From contig CAVRTQ010000010.1 of NCBI GenBank assembly GCA_963724195.1, positions 124,001 through 188,000 of the forward strand: a DNA stretch of 64,000 bases, in the 5' to 3' direction. Each line of letters starts with the position of its first letter. Within the stretch, counting starts at the first letter, position 1. Origin of the DNA: Solirubrobacter sp963724195. GTDB lineage: Bacteria > Actinomycetota > Thermoleophilia > Solirubrobacterales > Solirubrobacteraceae. Position numbers and translations under genes: made by a program. Below the pieces are notes generated by a model. The model saw nothing but the letters and a program-made list of their open reading frames with translations. It had not been told where the DNA came from and searched no databases. Shown piece by piece: positions 54,327 to 63,071 of the stretch.

Positions 54327-54344
54327 CAACCTCGATGGAGGTTG
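54327..54344. promoter_or_regulatory. Palindrome CAACCTCGATGGAGGTTG, candidate operator
   Basis: Seven-base perfect arms CAACCTC and GAGGTTG surround a 4-base centre, 25 bases upstream of the dienelactone hydrolase start. No regulator gene is adjacent. It could be an operator for a regulator elsewhere, or a hairpin in the transcript. Confidence 0.45.
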
Positions 54345-54387
54345 CCAGATGGGATACGTATGAGAACGCCGTTTGGACGCGCCAACC

Positions 54388-54408
54388 TAAAGGTGCCAGG
54401 CACCTTTA
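54388..54408. repeat. Extragenic palindrome TAAAGGTGCC-A-GGCACCTTTA
   Basis: A 21-base perfect palindrome around a central A. It matches the core of the palindrome at 41922-41952 and lies only 10 bases before the ABC ATPase start. Known bacterial extragenic palindromes with a GCC-A-GGC core are common in several phyla. Confidence 0.75.
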
Positions 54409-54418
54409 TCTTCGGCGG

Positions 54419-55249
54419 GTGGACGCGATCGCGATTTCCGGCCTCGTCAAGACGTTCGGATCGTCACGCGCGCTTGACGAGCTGGAGCTGAACGTGGCCG
54501 CGGGCGAGGTGCACGGATTCCTCGGACCGAACGGTTCGGGGAAGTCGACGACGATCCGCGTGCTGCTCGGGCTGTTGCGCGCCGACGCGGGGCGGGTGAC
54601 GCTGCTCGGCGGCGATCCGTGGCGCGACGCGACCGCGCTGCACCGGCGGCTGGCGTATGTCCCGGGCGACGTGACGCTGTGGCCCAATCTGAGCGGCGGC
54701 GAGGTGATCGACCTGCTCGGCCGGCTGCGCGGCGGCCTGGACGAGCAGCGCCGAGCGGAGCTGCTGGAGCGCTTCGAGCTCGACCCGACGAAGAAGGGCC
54801 GCGCCTACTCCAAGGGCAACCGGCAGAAGGTCGCGCTGGTCGCCGCGTTCGCGTCCGACGCCGAGCTGCTGATCCTCGACGAGCCGACGTCCGGGCTGGA
54901 CCCGCTGATGGAGGAGGTGTTCCGCGCGTGCGTGAGCGACGAGCGCGCGCAGGGCCGCACCGTGCTGCTCTCCAGCCACATCCTGTCCGAGGTCGAGGCG
55001 CTCTGCGACCGCGTGACGATCATCCGCGCCGGGCGGACGGTCGAGACCGGGTCGCTGGCCGAGCTGCGCCACCTCACGCGGATCACGATCGAGGCGGAGA
55101 CGCCGGACGGCCCGGTGCACGAGCAGGTCGAGCCGAGCGAGCTGCCGGCCACGCTCGAGCGCCTCGCGCGCGCGGGCGTCACGAACCTCGTCGCCCACCC
55201 GCCCACGCTCGAAGAGCTGTTCCTGAGGCACTATGGCGGGGCTGGCTGA
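54419..55249 (+). CDS. ABC exporter ATPase (DrrA/ABC-2 type)
   Basis: A 276-residue ATPase. Walker A is GPNGSGKSTT (about 36-45), the signature is YSKGNRQKVALVAAF (a divergent form of LSGGQ, with KG in place of GG), Walker B is LLILDEPTSGLDP and the switch is LLSSHILSEVEALCDR. The C-terminal domain (ITIEAETPDGPVHEQVEP) is the extra beta unit of DrrA-type ATPases. GTG 54419 is chosen. Longer reading frames upstream cross the palindrome and the divergent promoter. The end overlaps the permease start. Substrate unknown; drug or lipid export is the family norm. Confidence 0.9.
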   Translation: MDAIAISGLVKTFGSSRALDELELNVAAGEVHGFLGPNGSGKSTTIRVLLGLLRADAGRVTLLGGDPWRDATALHRRLAYVPGDVTLWPNLSGGEVIDLLGRLRGGLDEQRRAELLERFELDPTKKGRAYSKGNRQKVALVAAFASDAELLILDEPTSGLDPLMEEVFRACVSDERAQGRTVLLSSHILSEVEALCDRVTIIRAGRTVETGSLAELRHLTRITIEAETPDGPVHEQVEPSELPATLERLARAGVTNLVAHPPTLEELFLRHYGGAG

Positions 55250-56864
55250 ACTCTTCCGCCTCGCGCTCCGGCGCGACCGGATCATGCTTCCGGCCTGGGT
55301 CCTGGGGCTCGGACTGGCCGTGCTCGTCACCGCATCCTCCTACGCGGACCTCTACAAGGACCCGGCCTCGCGGCGCGAGGTCGTGACCACGCTCGGCGAG
55401 ACGCCCGCCACGCTCGCCCTCTACGGCCGCATCTACGCGGACTCGATCGGCGGGCTCGTGGGCTGGCGGCTCGGTGGGATCGCGCTCGCGCTCGCCGGCC
55501 TGATGACGATCCTGCTCGTCACGCGCCACACCCGCGCGGAGGAGGAGAGCGGGCGCGCCGAGCTCGTCGGGGCGGGCGCCGTGAGCCGCTTCGCGCCGCT
55601 CGCCGCCGCGCTCTGCGTCGCCGCCCTCGCCAGCGTCGCCCTCGGCGTGGTCGTCGCGCTCGCCGTGCTCGTGACCGGCGGCGATGATGGGACGGCCGCC
55701 GCGCTCGCCGACGGCGCGATGCTCGTCGCCGCGCCCACCAGCGGCGGCGACGGGCTCGACGCGGCCGGTGCGCTCGCGCTGGGCGCGACGTTCGCGGCCG
55801 TCGGGCTCGTGTTCGCGGGCGTCGCCGCCGTCACCGCGCAGGTCGCCGACACCGCGCGCGGCGCGAACGGGCTCGCGGTCGCCGTCCTCGGCGCGTCGTT
55901 CGCGCTGCGCGCGATCGGGGACGCCGGGCCGCACTGGCTGTCGTGGCTGTCGCCGCTGGGCTGGGGCCAGCAGGTGCGCGCGCTGGCCGAGAACCGCTGG
56001 CCGGTGTTGCTCCTGCTGCTCGCGGCCGCCGCCGCGCTCACCGCCGCCGCGATCGCGCTGTTCGCCCGTCGCGACCTCGGCGCCGGCCTCATCCCGCCGC
56101 GTCCCGGCCCGCCCCGCGGTGTGCCACGGCTCGCGTGGCGCCTCCAACGCGGCGCCCTGCTCGGCTGGGCGGCCGGGTTCGCGATCCTCGGCGCCGCGTT
56201 CGGGAGCATCGCGCAGGACATCGGCGACGTGATCGGCGACAGCGCCGACGTCAAGGACGCGCTGCAGCAGCTCGGCGGGCAGGCGAGCCTCGTCGACGCC
56301 TACCTCGCGGCCACGTTCCAGATCCTCGCGCTGATCGCCGCCGCCTACGCCATCCAGGCCACGCTGCGCCTGCGCGCCGAGGAGACGAGCGGGCGCGCCG
56401 AACCGCTCCTGGCCACGGCCCTCAGCCGCACGCGCTGGGCGCTCAGCCACGCCACGATCGCGTTCGGCGGCACCGCGCTCCTGCTCGCCGCCGCGGGCCT
56501 CGCGGCGGGACTCGGCCACGCCGCCCAGACGGGCGACGCCGGCCAGATCCCGCGCCTGCTCGGCGCCGCGCTGCTGCAGGCCCCCGCCGCGTGGGTGCTC
56601 GCGGGCCTGACGCTCGCGCTGTTCGGCGCGCTCCCGCGCGGCACCGCCGCCGCCTGGGCCGCGCTCGCGGTCGCGCTCGCCCTGGTCGAGCTCGGCCCGC
56701 TCGCCGACCTCCCGCAGGCGCTCGTGGACGTCAGCCCGTTCGCGCACTCCCCGCAACTGCCCGGCGGCTCGCTCGACGCGGCACCGCTCGCGCTGACCGC
56801 GCTCGCCGCAGCGCTCGCGGCGGCCGGCCTCGCCGCGCTCCGCCGCCGCGACCTCGCGACCTGA
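55233..56864 (+). CDS. ABC-2 exporter permease, internally duplicated (12 helices)
   Basis: A 543-residue permease with two homologous halves of about six helices each. The halves share an RAEEESGRAELVGAGAVSR / RAEETSGRAEPLLATALSR motif at about 101 and 375, a clear sign of internal duplication. This layout belongs to the exporters once called polyketide-antibiotic or tetronasin-type ABC permeases, in which one gene encodes both membrane halves. The ATG start lies 17 bases inside the end of the ATPase gene. It is followed by a strong palindromic hairpin. Confidence 0.9.
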   Translation: MAGLAELFRLALRRDRIMLPAWVLGLGLAVLVTASSYADLYKDPASRREVVTTLGETPATLALYGRIYADSIGGLVGWRLGGIALALAGLMTILLVTRHTRAEEESGRAELVGAGAVSRFAPLAAALCVAALASVALGVVVALAVLVTGGDDGTAAALADGAMLVAAPTSGGDGLDAAGALALGATFAAVGLVFAGVAAVTAQVADTARGANGLAVAVLGASFALRAIGDAGPHWLSWLSPLGWGQQVRALAENRWPVLLLLLAAAAALTAAAIALFARRDLGAGLIPPRPGPPRGVPRLAWRLQRGALLGWAAGFAILGAAFGSIAQDIGDVIGDSADVKDALQQLGGQASLVDAYLAATFQILALIAAAYAIQATLRLRAEETSGRAEPLLATALSRTRWALSHATIAFGGTALLLAAAGLAAGLGHAAQTGDAGQIPRLLGAALLQAPAAWVLAGLTLALFGALPRGTAAAWAALAVALALVELGPLADLPQALVDVSPFAHSPQLPGGSLDAAPLALTALAAALAAAGLAALRRRDLAT

Positions 56865-56870
56865 CGGTGA

Positions 56871-56905
56871 GCTGGGTTGAGCCGCCTCAGGCGGCTCAAC
56901 CCAGC
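56871..56905. terminator. 35-base palindrome after the ABC permease gene
   Basis: Seventeen-base perfect arms (GCTGGGTTGAGCCGCCT and its complement) around a single central base, starting seven bases after the permease stop. Its CTGGGTT arms also appear at 2741-2774. It should act as a strong transcript end; it may also be an extragenic palindrome used as one. Confidence 0.75.
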
Positions 56906-57028
56906 CAGTAGATGACTCGGCGCCTCCGAAGACCGGCGAGATTCGTGAACGTCGCGACCTCGCGGCGTCCTGACCCCCCGCCCGGCGGGTATCGCACCAA
57001 CCTTGCCAAACTTGTGTCAAGGTTGCGC

Positions 57029-57034
57029 TAGCCT
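57029..57034 (+). promoter_or_regulatory. -10 element (TAGCCT) of leaderless metH
   Basis: TAGCCT ends eight bases before the ATG at 57043, with no Shine-Dalgarno sequence between. An imperfect inverted repeat AACCTTG...CAAGGTT (about 57000-57025) covers the -35 region and could bind a regulator. No cobalamin riboswitch was recognised in the 178-base gap before the gene. Confidence 0.5.
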
Positions 57035-57042
57035 GTGGTGCA

Positions 57043-60000
57043 ATGCGCGATTTCCTTGCCGCCACACGTGACCGCGTCGTCGTCTTCGACGGCGGCATGG
57101 GCGCCACGCTCGAGCAGTTCGACCTCTCCCTCGAAGACGACTACAAGCTCCCCGGCCGCTGCCACGAGGCGCTGATCCTCAACCGGCCGGACGTCATCGA
57201 GGGCGTGCACACGTCGATGATCGAAGCCGGCGCCGAGGTCGTGGAGACCGACACGTTCCAGGCTTCCCGCCTCAAGCTCGAGGAGTGGGGGCTCGCGGAG
57301 TACACGCGCGAGATCAACGTCAAGGCCGCGCAGATCGCGCGCAAGGCCGTCGGCGAGCACAACTTCGTCGCCGGCTCGATCGGCCCGACCGGGTTCCTGC
57401 CCGCGTCCGAGGAGCCGAGCCTCGGGCAGATCCGCTTCCGTGAGCTCGTCGCGATCTTCAAGGAGCAGTCCGAGGGGCTGCTCGAAGGCGGCGTGGACCT
57501 GCTGATCGTGGAGACCGCGCAGGACATCCTCGAGGTCAAGGCCGCGATCTTCGGCATGCGCGAGGCGTTCAAGACCGCCGGCCGCAGCGTGCCGATCCAG
57601 GCCTCCGTCTCCCTGCTCCCCAACGGCGGCAAGATGCTGCTGGGCACGGACATCTCCGCCGCGCTGGCGACGCTGGAGGCGCTGAAGGTCGACGTCATCG
57701 GCCTCAACTGCTCCACCGGCCCCGAGGACATGCGCGACGCGATCCGCTTCCTCGGCGAGTTCTCGCCGGTGCCGATCCACTGCATCCCGAACGCCGGCAT
57801 CCCCCATCAGGGCCCGGACGGCGAGACGATCTTCCCCGAGCAGCCCGGTCCGCTGGCCGAGGCGCTGGGCGACTTCGTCGAGCGCTACGGCGTCGGCATC
57901 GTCGGCGGCTGCTGCGGCACGACGCCCGCGCACATCGCGGCGATCAAGGAGCGTTGCGGCTCGCACTCGATCAGCGCGCGCCCGGCCCCGCGCCCGCCGC
58001 ACGTGTCGAGCATGATCGCCGCGGCGCCGCTCGTGCAGGAGCCCGCTCCGACGATCGTCGGCGAGCGCGTGAACTCGCAGGGCTCGCGCAAGGCCAAGGA
58101 GATGCTCCTCGCCGACGACTACGACGGCCTGCTGCAGGTCGCCGAGGATCAGGTCGAAGGCGGCGCGCACGTGCTCGACCTGTGCGTCGCGCTCACCGAG
58201 CGCCAGGACGAGGACGAGCAGATGCGGCTCGTGGCGAAGAAGGTCTCGCTCACGCAGCCCGCGCCGATCCAGGTGGACTCCACCGAGCCCGACGTGATCG
58301 CCACCGCGCTGGACCAGATCCCGGGCCGCGCGATCGTCAACTCGGTCAACCTCGAGGCCGGCGAGGACAAGCTCAACGTCGTCACGCCGATCGCGATGGC
58401 GCACGGCGCCGCGCTGATCGCGCTGACCATCGACGAAGTCGGCATGGCGAAGACGCGCGAGCGCAAGCTCGAGATCGCGCAGCGCATCACCGACCTCGTC
58501 TGCGACCAGCACGGGATGGACCCCGAGCTGCTGATCTTCGACGCGCTCACGTTCACGCTCACCACCGGCGACGACGAGTGGAAGCCGTCCGCGGTCGAGA
58601 CGATCGAGGGCATCCGGCTGATCAAGGAGAAGATCCCGGGCGTGAAGACGTCGCTGGGCGTCTCCAACGTGTCGTTCGGCATCGGCCTCCCCGCGCGCTC
58701 GGTGCTCAACAGCGTCTTCCTCTCGCACTGCGTGGAAGCCGGGCTCGACCTGGCGATGGTCAACCCGAACCACATCACGCCCTACAGCGAGATCCCGCAG
58801 GTCGAGCGCGACCTGGCCGACGACCTCGTCTTCAACCGCCGTGAGGACGCGCTGGAGCGCTTCATCGCGCACTTCGAGTCCAAGGGCCCGGAGAGCGAGG
58901 CCGACAAGGCCGACCCGACCGCCGAGATGGAGCCGGAGGACGCGCTGCACTGGCACATCCTGCGGCGCAAGAAGGACGGCGTGGAGGCGCAGATCGACCT
59001 CGCCGTCGAGAAGCTCGGCGCCGTCCCGGTGCTCAACGACGTGCTGCTGCCGGCCATGAAGGAAGTGGGCGACAAGTTCGGCGCGGGTGAGCTGATCCTG
59101 CCGTTCGTGCTCCAGAGCGCCGAGGTCATGAAGCGCGCCGTCGCGCAGCTCGAGCAGTACCTCGACAAGCTCGAGGGCTACACCAAGGGCACGGTCGTCT
59201 TGGCCACCGTCTTCGGCGACGTGCACGACATCGGCAAGTCGCTGGTGAACACCATCCTCACCAACAACGGCTACACGGTCGTGGACCTCGGCAAGCAGGT
59301 GCCGATCCAGACCATCCTCGACGCGGCCAAGGAGCACAACGCGACGGCCATCGGCCTGTCCGCGCTGCTCGTCTCCACCTCCAAGCAGATGCCGCTCGCG
59401 ATCCAGGAGCTGCACCAGCAGGGCCTCGAGTACCCCGTCCTGCTCGGCGGCGCCGCGATCAACCGCAAGTTCGCGCTGCGCGCCATGTACCCGAACGGCA
59501 AGGAGGACGACACGGTCTACGGCCCGGGCGTCTTCTACTGCCAGGACGCGTTCGACGGGCTGTCGGTGATGGACCGCCTGATCGATCCCGAGAAGAAGCC
59601 GGCGCTGGTCGAGGACGTGTTCGCCGCGGGCGTCAAGCTGCGCGAGACGGGCGAGGAAGAGGAAGTGCTGGACACCACGGACGACACCGTGCGCTCCACC
59701 GTCCGCACCGACGTCCCGGTCCCGACGCCGCCGTTCTGGGGCGTGCGCGAGATCGAGGTCGACCGCGAGGAGCTCTACACCCACCTGGACACGCACGTGC
59801 TGTTCAAGCTCCACTGGGGCGGGCGCGGCGTGAAGGGCGAGGAGTGGAAGAAGCTGCTCGCCGAGGACTTCCGCCCGCGCCTGGAGCGCATGTGGGCCGA
59901 GGCGGACTACCTGCATCCCCGCGCGCTGCTCGGCTACTTCCCGTGCTACTCCGAGGGCAACGACATCGTCGTGCTGGACCCGGAGGATCGCGAGACCGTC

Positions 60001-60555
60001 CTCACGCGCTTCACGTGCCCGCGCCAGCCCAAGGGCGACCGCCTGTGCCTCGCCGACTTCTACCGCCCGAAGGACTCGGGCGAGCTGGACGTCGTCGCCG
60101 TGCAGACCGTGACCGTGGGCGACGAGGTCACCGAGCTGATGGCCAAGCTCGAGCAGGAGGGCGAGTTCGCCGAGCAGCTGTTCACGCACGGCCTCGGCGT
60201 GCAGACCGCCGAGGGCCTGGCCGAGTGGCTGCACTGGCGCGTGCGCAACGACCTCGGGATCGACGTCCGCCAGGGCCGCCGCTACTCGTGGGGCTACCCG
60301 GCGGTGCCGGACCAGTCCGAGCACCTGAAGGTCGAGAAGCTCCTCGACCTCTCGCAGATCGGCATGGCGATCTCCGACGGCTACGCGCCGATCCCGGAGC
60401 AGTCGACGCTGGCGCTCGTCGCGCACCACCCGCAGGCGGGCTACTACGGCATGCGCAACGGGCGCCTGCTGGTCGACGGCTCGCCCGACGACGTGGTCCG
60501 CGGCACGCCGCGCGACCCGTCGACGTTCGCGGACGAAGAAGTCCTGGCGAACTAG
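57043..60555 (+). CDS. metH: Cobalamin-dependent methionine synthase
   Basis: A 1170-residue enzyme that methylates homocysteine from methyltetrahydrofolate through cobalamin. Domains are in order: homocysteine-binding (1-310, zinc Cys in NCSTGPEDM and GGCCGTTP), pterin-binding (about 340-600, ERVNSQGSRKAKEM), cap, B12-binding (about 705-860, with the cobalt-ligand His in GDVHDIGKSLV) and the AdoMet-dependent activation domain (about 890-1165). The last contains PFWGVREIEV and RGxRYSWGYPA-like GRRYSWGYPAVPDQSEH. It is uninterrupted over 3.5 kb. The start ATG 57043 fits the leaderless promoter. Confidence 0.97.
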   Translation: MRDFLAATRDRVVVFDGGMGATLEQFDLSLEDDYKLPGRCHEALILNRPDVIEGVHTSMIEAGAEVVETDTFQASRLKLEEWGLAEYTREINVKAAQIARKAVGEHNFVAGSIGPTGFLPASEEPSLGQIRFRELVAIFKEQSEGLLEGGVDLLIVETAQDILEVKAAIFGMREAFKTAGRSVPIQASVSLLPNGGKMLLGTDISAALATLEALKVDVIGLNCSTGPEDMRDAIRFLGEFSPVPIHCIPNAGIPHQGPDGETIFPEQPGPLAEALGDFVERYGVGIVGGCCGTTPAHIAAIKERCGSHSISARPAPRPPHVSSMIAAAPLVQEPAPTIVGERVNSQGSRKAKEMLLADDYDGLLQVAEDQVEGGAHVLDLCVALTERQDEDEQMRLVAKKVSLTQPAPIQVDSTEPDVIATALDQIPGRAIVNSVNLEAGEDKLNVVTPIAMAHGAALIALTIDEVGMAKTRERKLEIAQRITDLVCDQHGMDPELLIFDALTFTLTTGDDEWKPSAVETIEGIRLIKEKIPGVKTSLGVSNVSFGIGLPARSVLNSVFLSHCVEAGLDLAMVNPNHITPYSEIPQVERDLADDLVFNRREDALERFIAHFESKGPESEADKADPTAEMEPEDALHWHILRRKKDGVEAQIDLAVEKLGAVPVLNDVLLPAMKEVGDKFGAGELILPFVLQSAEVMKRAVAQLEQYLDKLEGYTKGTVVLATVFGDVHDIGKSLVNTILTNNGYTVVDLGKQVPIQTILDAAKEHNATAIGLSALLVSTSKQMPLAIQELHQQGLEYPVLLGGAAINRKFALRAMYPNGKEDDTVYGPGVFYCQDAFDGLSVMDRLIDPEKKPALVEDVFAAGVKLRETGEEEEVLDTTDDTVRSTVRTDVPVPTPPFWGVREIEVDREELYTHLDTHVLFKLHWGGRGVKGEEWKKLLAEDFRPRLERMWAEADYLHPRALLGYFPCYSEGNDIVVLDPEDRETVLTRFTCPRQPKGDRLCLADFYRPKDSGELDVVAVQTVTVGDEVTELMAKLEQEGEFAEQLFTHGLGVQTAEGLAEWLHWRVRNDLGIDVRQGRRYSWGYPAVPDQSEHLKVEKLLDLSQIGMAISDGYAPIPEQSTLALVAHHPQAGYYGMRNGRLLVDGSPDDVVRGTPRDPSTFADEEVLAN

Positions 60556-60946
60556 ACGAACTCGATGCCGTGGCGCTGCGCGAGCGCCACGACCGCGGCG
60601 GGGTCTGGCGTTTCCAGCTCCGCCGCCGCCCGGACGAACGCCTCCATCTCCGCGCCGGGCGAGAGACGACGTAGGCGAGCGCCTCTTCCTCGGTCTCGTT
60701 GCGGACGGTGTGCGCGACGCCGCCCGGGATGTGGACGACGTCGCCCGGGCCCGAGCGTGGATCCGCTCGTCCCCGAGGTAGATGGTGAACTCGCCGCGCT
60801 CGCCGCGGTAGAGCTCGTCCGCCGCGATGCCGGTGCAGGCCGGGCGGGCCGCCGCCCGCCGGCATGCGCACCTCGACGGCGAGCAGCGCCTCGCTGGTCA
60901 CCTGGAACGTGAGCTCGTCGGCTCCGACTGCGATATGTCTGTCCAT
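60552..60946 (-). CDS. Small cupin protein, several frameshifts
   Basis: About 128 residues when restored. The order of segments is MDRHIAVGADELTFQVTSEALLAVEVRMPAGGGPP, then LHRH with AADELYRGERGEFTIYLGDERI in another frame, GDVVHIPGGVAHTVRNETEEEALAYVV, and a C-terminal helix ending HGIEFV. The HRH...E and the later His give the cupin metal site. At least three single-base shifts lie between 60620 and 60830. The gene faces a divergent MarR gene and shares its operator, so it is probably a target of that repressor. The end overlaps the metH stop. Confidence 0.72.
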
Positions 60947-60958
60947 GCGCGGCTAAAT

Positions 60959-60977
60959 TAGACAGTCGAACTGTCTA
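60959..60977. promoter_or_regulatory. MarR operator between cupin and marR genes
   Basis: TAGACAGTCGAACTGTCTA has perfect 7-base arms, TAGACAG and CTGTCTA. The last base of the palindrome is the A of the marR ATG at 60977. TAATTT on the minus strand eight bases before the cupin ATG lies at its other edge. A bound repressor would block both genes. Confidence 0.75.
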
Positions 60978-61435
60978 TGTCGGTACGGTTGCCCGCCACG
61001 TCCGCGCGTGAAGCGCCCGAGAACCTCGCCATCCTGCTGCGCGAGCCGTTCCGCGCGATGTCGGACGAGGTCTACGAGCGGTTGGCGGCCCGCGGCCACG
61101 GCGAGGTGCGGGCCGCGCACGGCACCGTGTTCCAGTACCTCGACGACGACGGCACGCGCGTCGTCGAGCTCGCCCAGCGCGCGCAGATGACCAAGCAGTC
61201 GATGGCGGCGCTCGTCGAGCACCTGGAGGCCCGCGGCTACGTCGAGCGGATCACCGACCCCACGGACGGCCGGGCCAAGCTCGTCCGGGCGACGGAGCGC
61301 GGCCGCGAGGTGTTCGCGATCGTGCGCGAGCTCGTGGCCGAGATCGACGCGCGGCTCGTCGCCCGGCTCGGCGCGGCGAAGCTGGCGCAGCTGCGTACGC
61401 TCCTGCAGGAACTCGACGAGGGGTTGAAGCGATGA
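60977..61435 (+). CDS. MarR-family repressor
   Basis: A 152-residue winged-helix regulator. The recognition helix lies in LAQRAQMTKQSMAALVEHLEARGYVERITDPTDGRAKLVRATERG, with the MarR wing DPTDGRAK. The N-terminal and C-terminal helices form the dimer. It is divergent from the cupin gene and overlaps the patatin gene start (ATGA), so it may regulate both. The inducing ligand is unknown. The operator overlaps its own start codon, which implies tight autoregulation. Confidence 0.9.
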   Translation: MSVRLPATSAREAPENLAILLREPFRAMSDEVYERLAARGHGEVRAAHGTVFQYLDDDGTRVVELAQRAQMTKQSMAALVEHLEARGYVERITDPTDGRAKLVRATERGREVFAIVRELVAEIDARLVARLGAAKLAQLRTLLQELDEGLKR

Positions 61436-62314
61436 CGAACGCGCTCGCGATCGACGGAGGCGGTATCCGCGGGTTCATCCCGGCGCTTGTCCTGGCCGAG
61501 ATGGAACGACGGACGGGCCGCCCCATCGCGTCCTTGTTCGACCTGATCGCCGGCACCTCGACGGGCGGCATCCTCGCCTGCGCCCTCACCATGCCTGACC
61601 CGCTGTCCGCGGAGGAAGCCGCCGGCTTCTACGAGCAGGACGGCCCGAAGATCTTCAACAAGCGGACGCTGAAGGCGATCACGTCGGCCGGCGGCCTGAT
61701 CGACGAGCGCTACGACACCGCGGGCATCGCCGGCGTGCTGCGGCGCCGGTTCGGCGACACGCGCCTGGGCGCAGCCACCACCCGTGTGCTCGTGACCGTG
61801 TACGACATCGAAGCCCGCGAGCCGCTCGTGCTGCACTCGGACACCGACCCGGACGTGACGATGGCCGACGCCGCGCAGGCCTCGTCCGCGGCACCGACGT
61901 ACTTCGAACCCGTCCAGGTCGGCAATCGCACGCTGATCGACGGCGGCATGTTCGCCACCAACCCCGCGGTCTACGCCTGGGTGGACACCGACGAGCCGCC
62001 CGACCTGCTGCTCGCGCTCGGGACCGGCCGCCAGACCCGCCCGTTGCCGTTCGAGGACGTCAAGGGCTGGGGCAAGATCGAATGGGGCAAGCCGCTGGTC
62101 GACATCGTCTCCGACGGCTCGGCCAGCGCCGCCGACGCCTACCTCAGCAAGCTCGCCGGCGACCGCTACGTGCGCCTGCAGACGAAGCTGCGCCAGGAGC
62201 GACGACCTCGACGACGCGAGCACGCCAACCTCGCGCCCTGCGCCGGAGGCCGAGGACCTGATCGCCGACCAGAGCGCGCTGATCGACCGCGTCTGCGAGC
62301 GGCTCGTCGCTTGA
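61432..62314 (+). CDS. Patatin-like phospholipase, frameshifted near 62205
   Basis: About 294 residues. It is a cytosolic lipid acyl hydrolase of the patatin family with a Ser-Asp dyad: the oxyanion loop GGGIRGF (about 10-16), the nucleophile elbow GTSTGGI with Ser about 43, and the Asp in LIDGGMFATN. The N-terminus ALAIDGGGIRG matches cyanobacterial and plant-like patatins. The last 35 residues (DDLDDASTPTSRPAPEAEDLIADQSALIDRVCERLVA) are in another frame after about 62205. The start overlaps the marR stop and the end overlaps the glycosylase start, so the three are coupled. Confidence 0.88.
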
Positions 62315-62845
62315 GTCAGGCGCTCCCGCCGATCGTCGCCCCGGACCTCGACGTCCTCTTCGTCGGCATCAACCCCGGCCTGCGCTCGGCGGAAGTGGGG
62401 CACAACTTCGCGCGGCCCGGCAACCGGTTCTGGGGCGCGCTGCACGCGTCCGGCTTCACGCCGCGGCTGCTCAAGCCCGAGGAGGACGTGACGCTCCCGG
62501 AGTACGGGCTCGGGATCACCAACATCGCGGCCCGGCCGACACGGGCGGCGTCCGAGCTGAGCCCCGAGGAGCTGCGTGCGGGTGCGGCGGCGCTCGAGCG
62601 GCTCGTGGCCGAGCTGCAGCCGCGGCTCGTCGCGATCGTCGGCGTCACCGCCTACCGCACCGCGTTCGGGCGCCGCGACGCGCAAGCTCGGCCTGCAGGC
62701 GGAGACGATCGGCGGCCGCCCCGTCTGGATCCTCCCGAACACGAGCGGCCTCAACGCGCACCACACGCCCGCGGACTTCGCGCGCCTGTTCGCCGAGGCC
62801 CGGGCCTTCACGAAGCAGTCCCGCGAGTCGAGCCTCCCGCGCTAG
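62311..62845 (+). CDS. mug: Mug-type mismatch-specific uracil/thymine DNA glycosylase, frameshifted near 62685
   Basis: About 178 residues. Removes uracil or related lesions from mismatches. The active-site loop is VLFVGINPGLRSAEVGHNFARPGNRFWGALHASG (GINPG motif), followed by LGITNIAARPTRAASELS and the DNA-intercalating loop LPNTSGLNAHH near the end. NTSGLNA replaces the more usual NPSGLNA. One inserted base near CGCGACGCGCAAGCTCGG changes the frame. The TTG start at 62311 overlaps the patatin stop. A hairpin with a T-run follows the gene. Confidence 0.86.
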
Positions 62846-62868
62846 CAGGGGCGGGTGGGGTCGCAAAG

Positions 62869-62887
62869 CTGCCTGTGAGGCAGTTTT
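62869..62887 (+). terminator. Rho-independent terminator after the glycosylase gene
   Basis: CTGCCT-GTG-AGGCAG followed by TTTT, 23 bases after the stop. This is the clearest T-tailed terminator in the window, and it ends the marR-patatin-mug operon. Confidence 0.82.
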
Positions 62888-63071
62888 CCGACCGCACCTT
62901 GCCGCGGCAAGGCTCATGACCCGAACCGCGCGGCTTCTAACGGTGGCGAGGAGGAGAAGGTCCGCGCGACGATCGCAGCCGGGCACGGGCTCTCGACCGC
63001 GCACTCGTCGCGGCGTGCGCCTCATGACCAACCGCGCAGCGCGCTGATGCGTAACGCCCCGGGCCGCTGGC
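62888..63071. other. Intergenic stretch with a 16-base perfect palindrome
   Basis: A perfect palindrome CCTTGCCGCGGCAAGG lies at 62897-62912, next to the terminator. The rest of the stretch shows no gene. It separates the plus-strand operon from convergent minus-strand genes. Confidence 0.5.

Noticed and set aside
54335..54418. Extended N-terminus of the ABC ATPase
   Set aside because: It would be encoded by the palindrome and the divergent promoter region, and the ATPase domain begins right after GTG 54419.
56906..57042. Cobalamin riboswitch before metH
   Set aside because: No B12-box sequence was seen and the promoter appears leaderless.
57028..60429. A 1133-codon open frame antisense to metH
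   Set aside because: It is His/Arg/Val-rich, mirrors the codon structure of metH and shows no domain. High GC content keeps such frames open.
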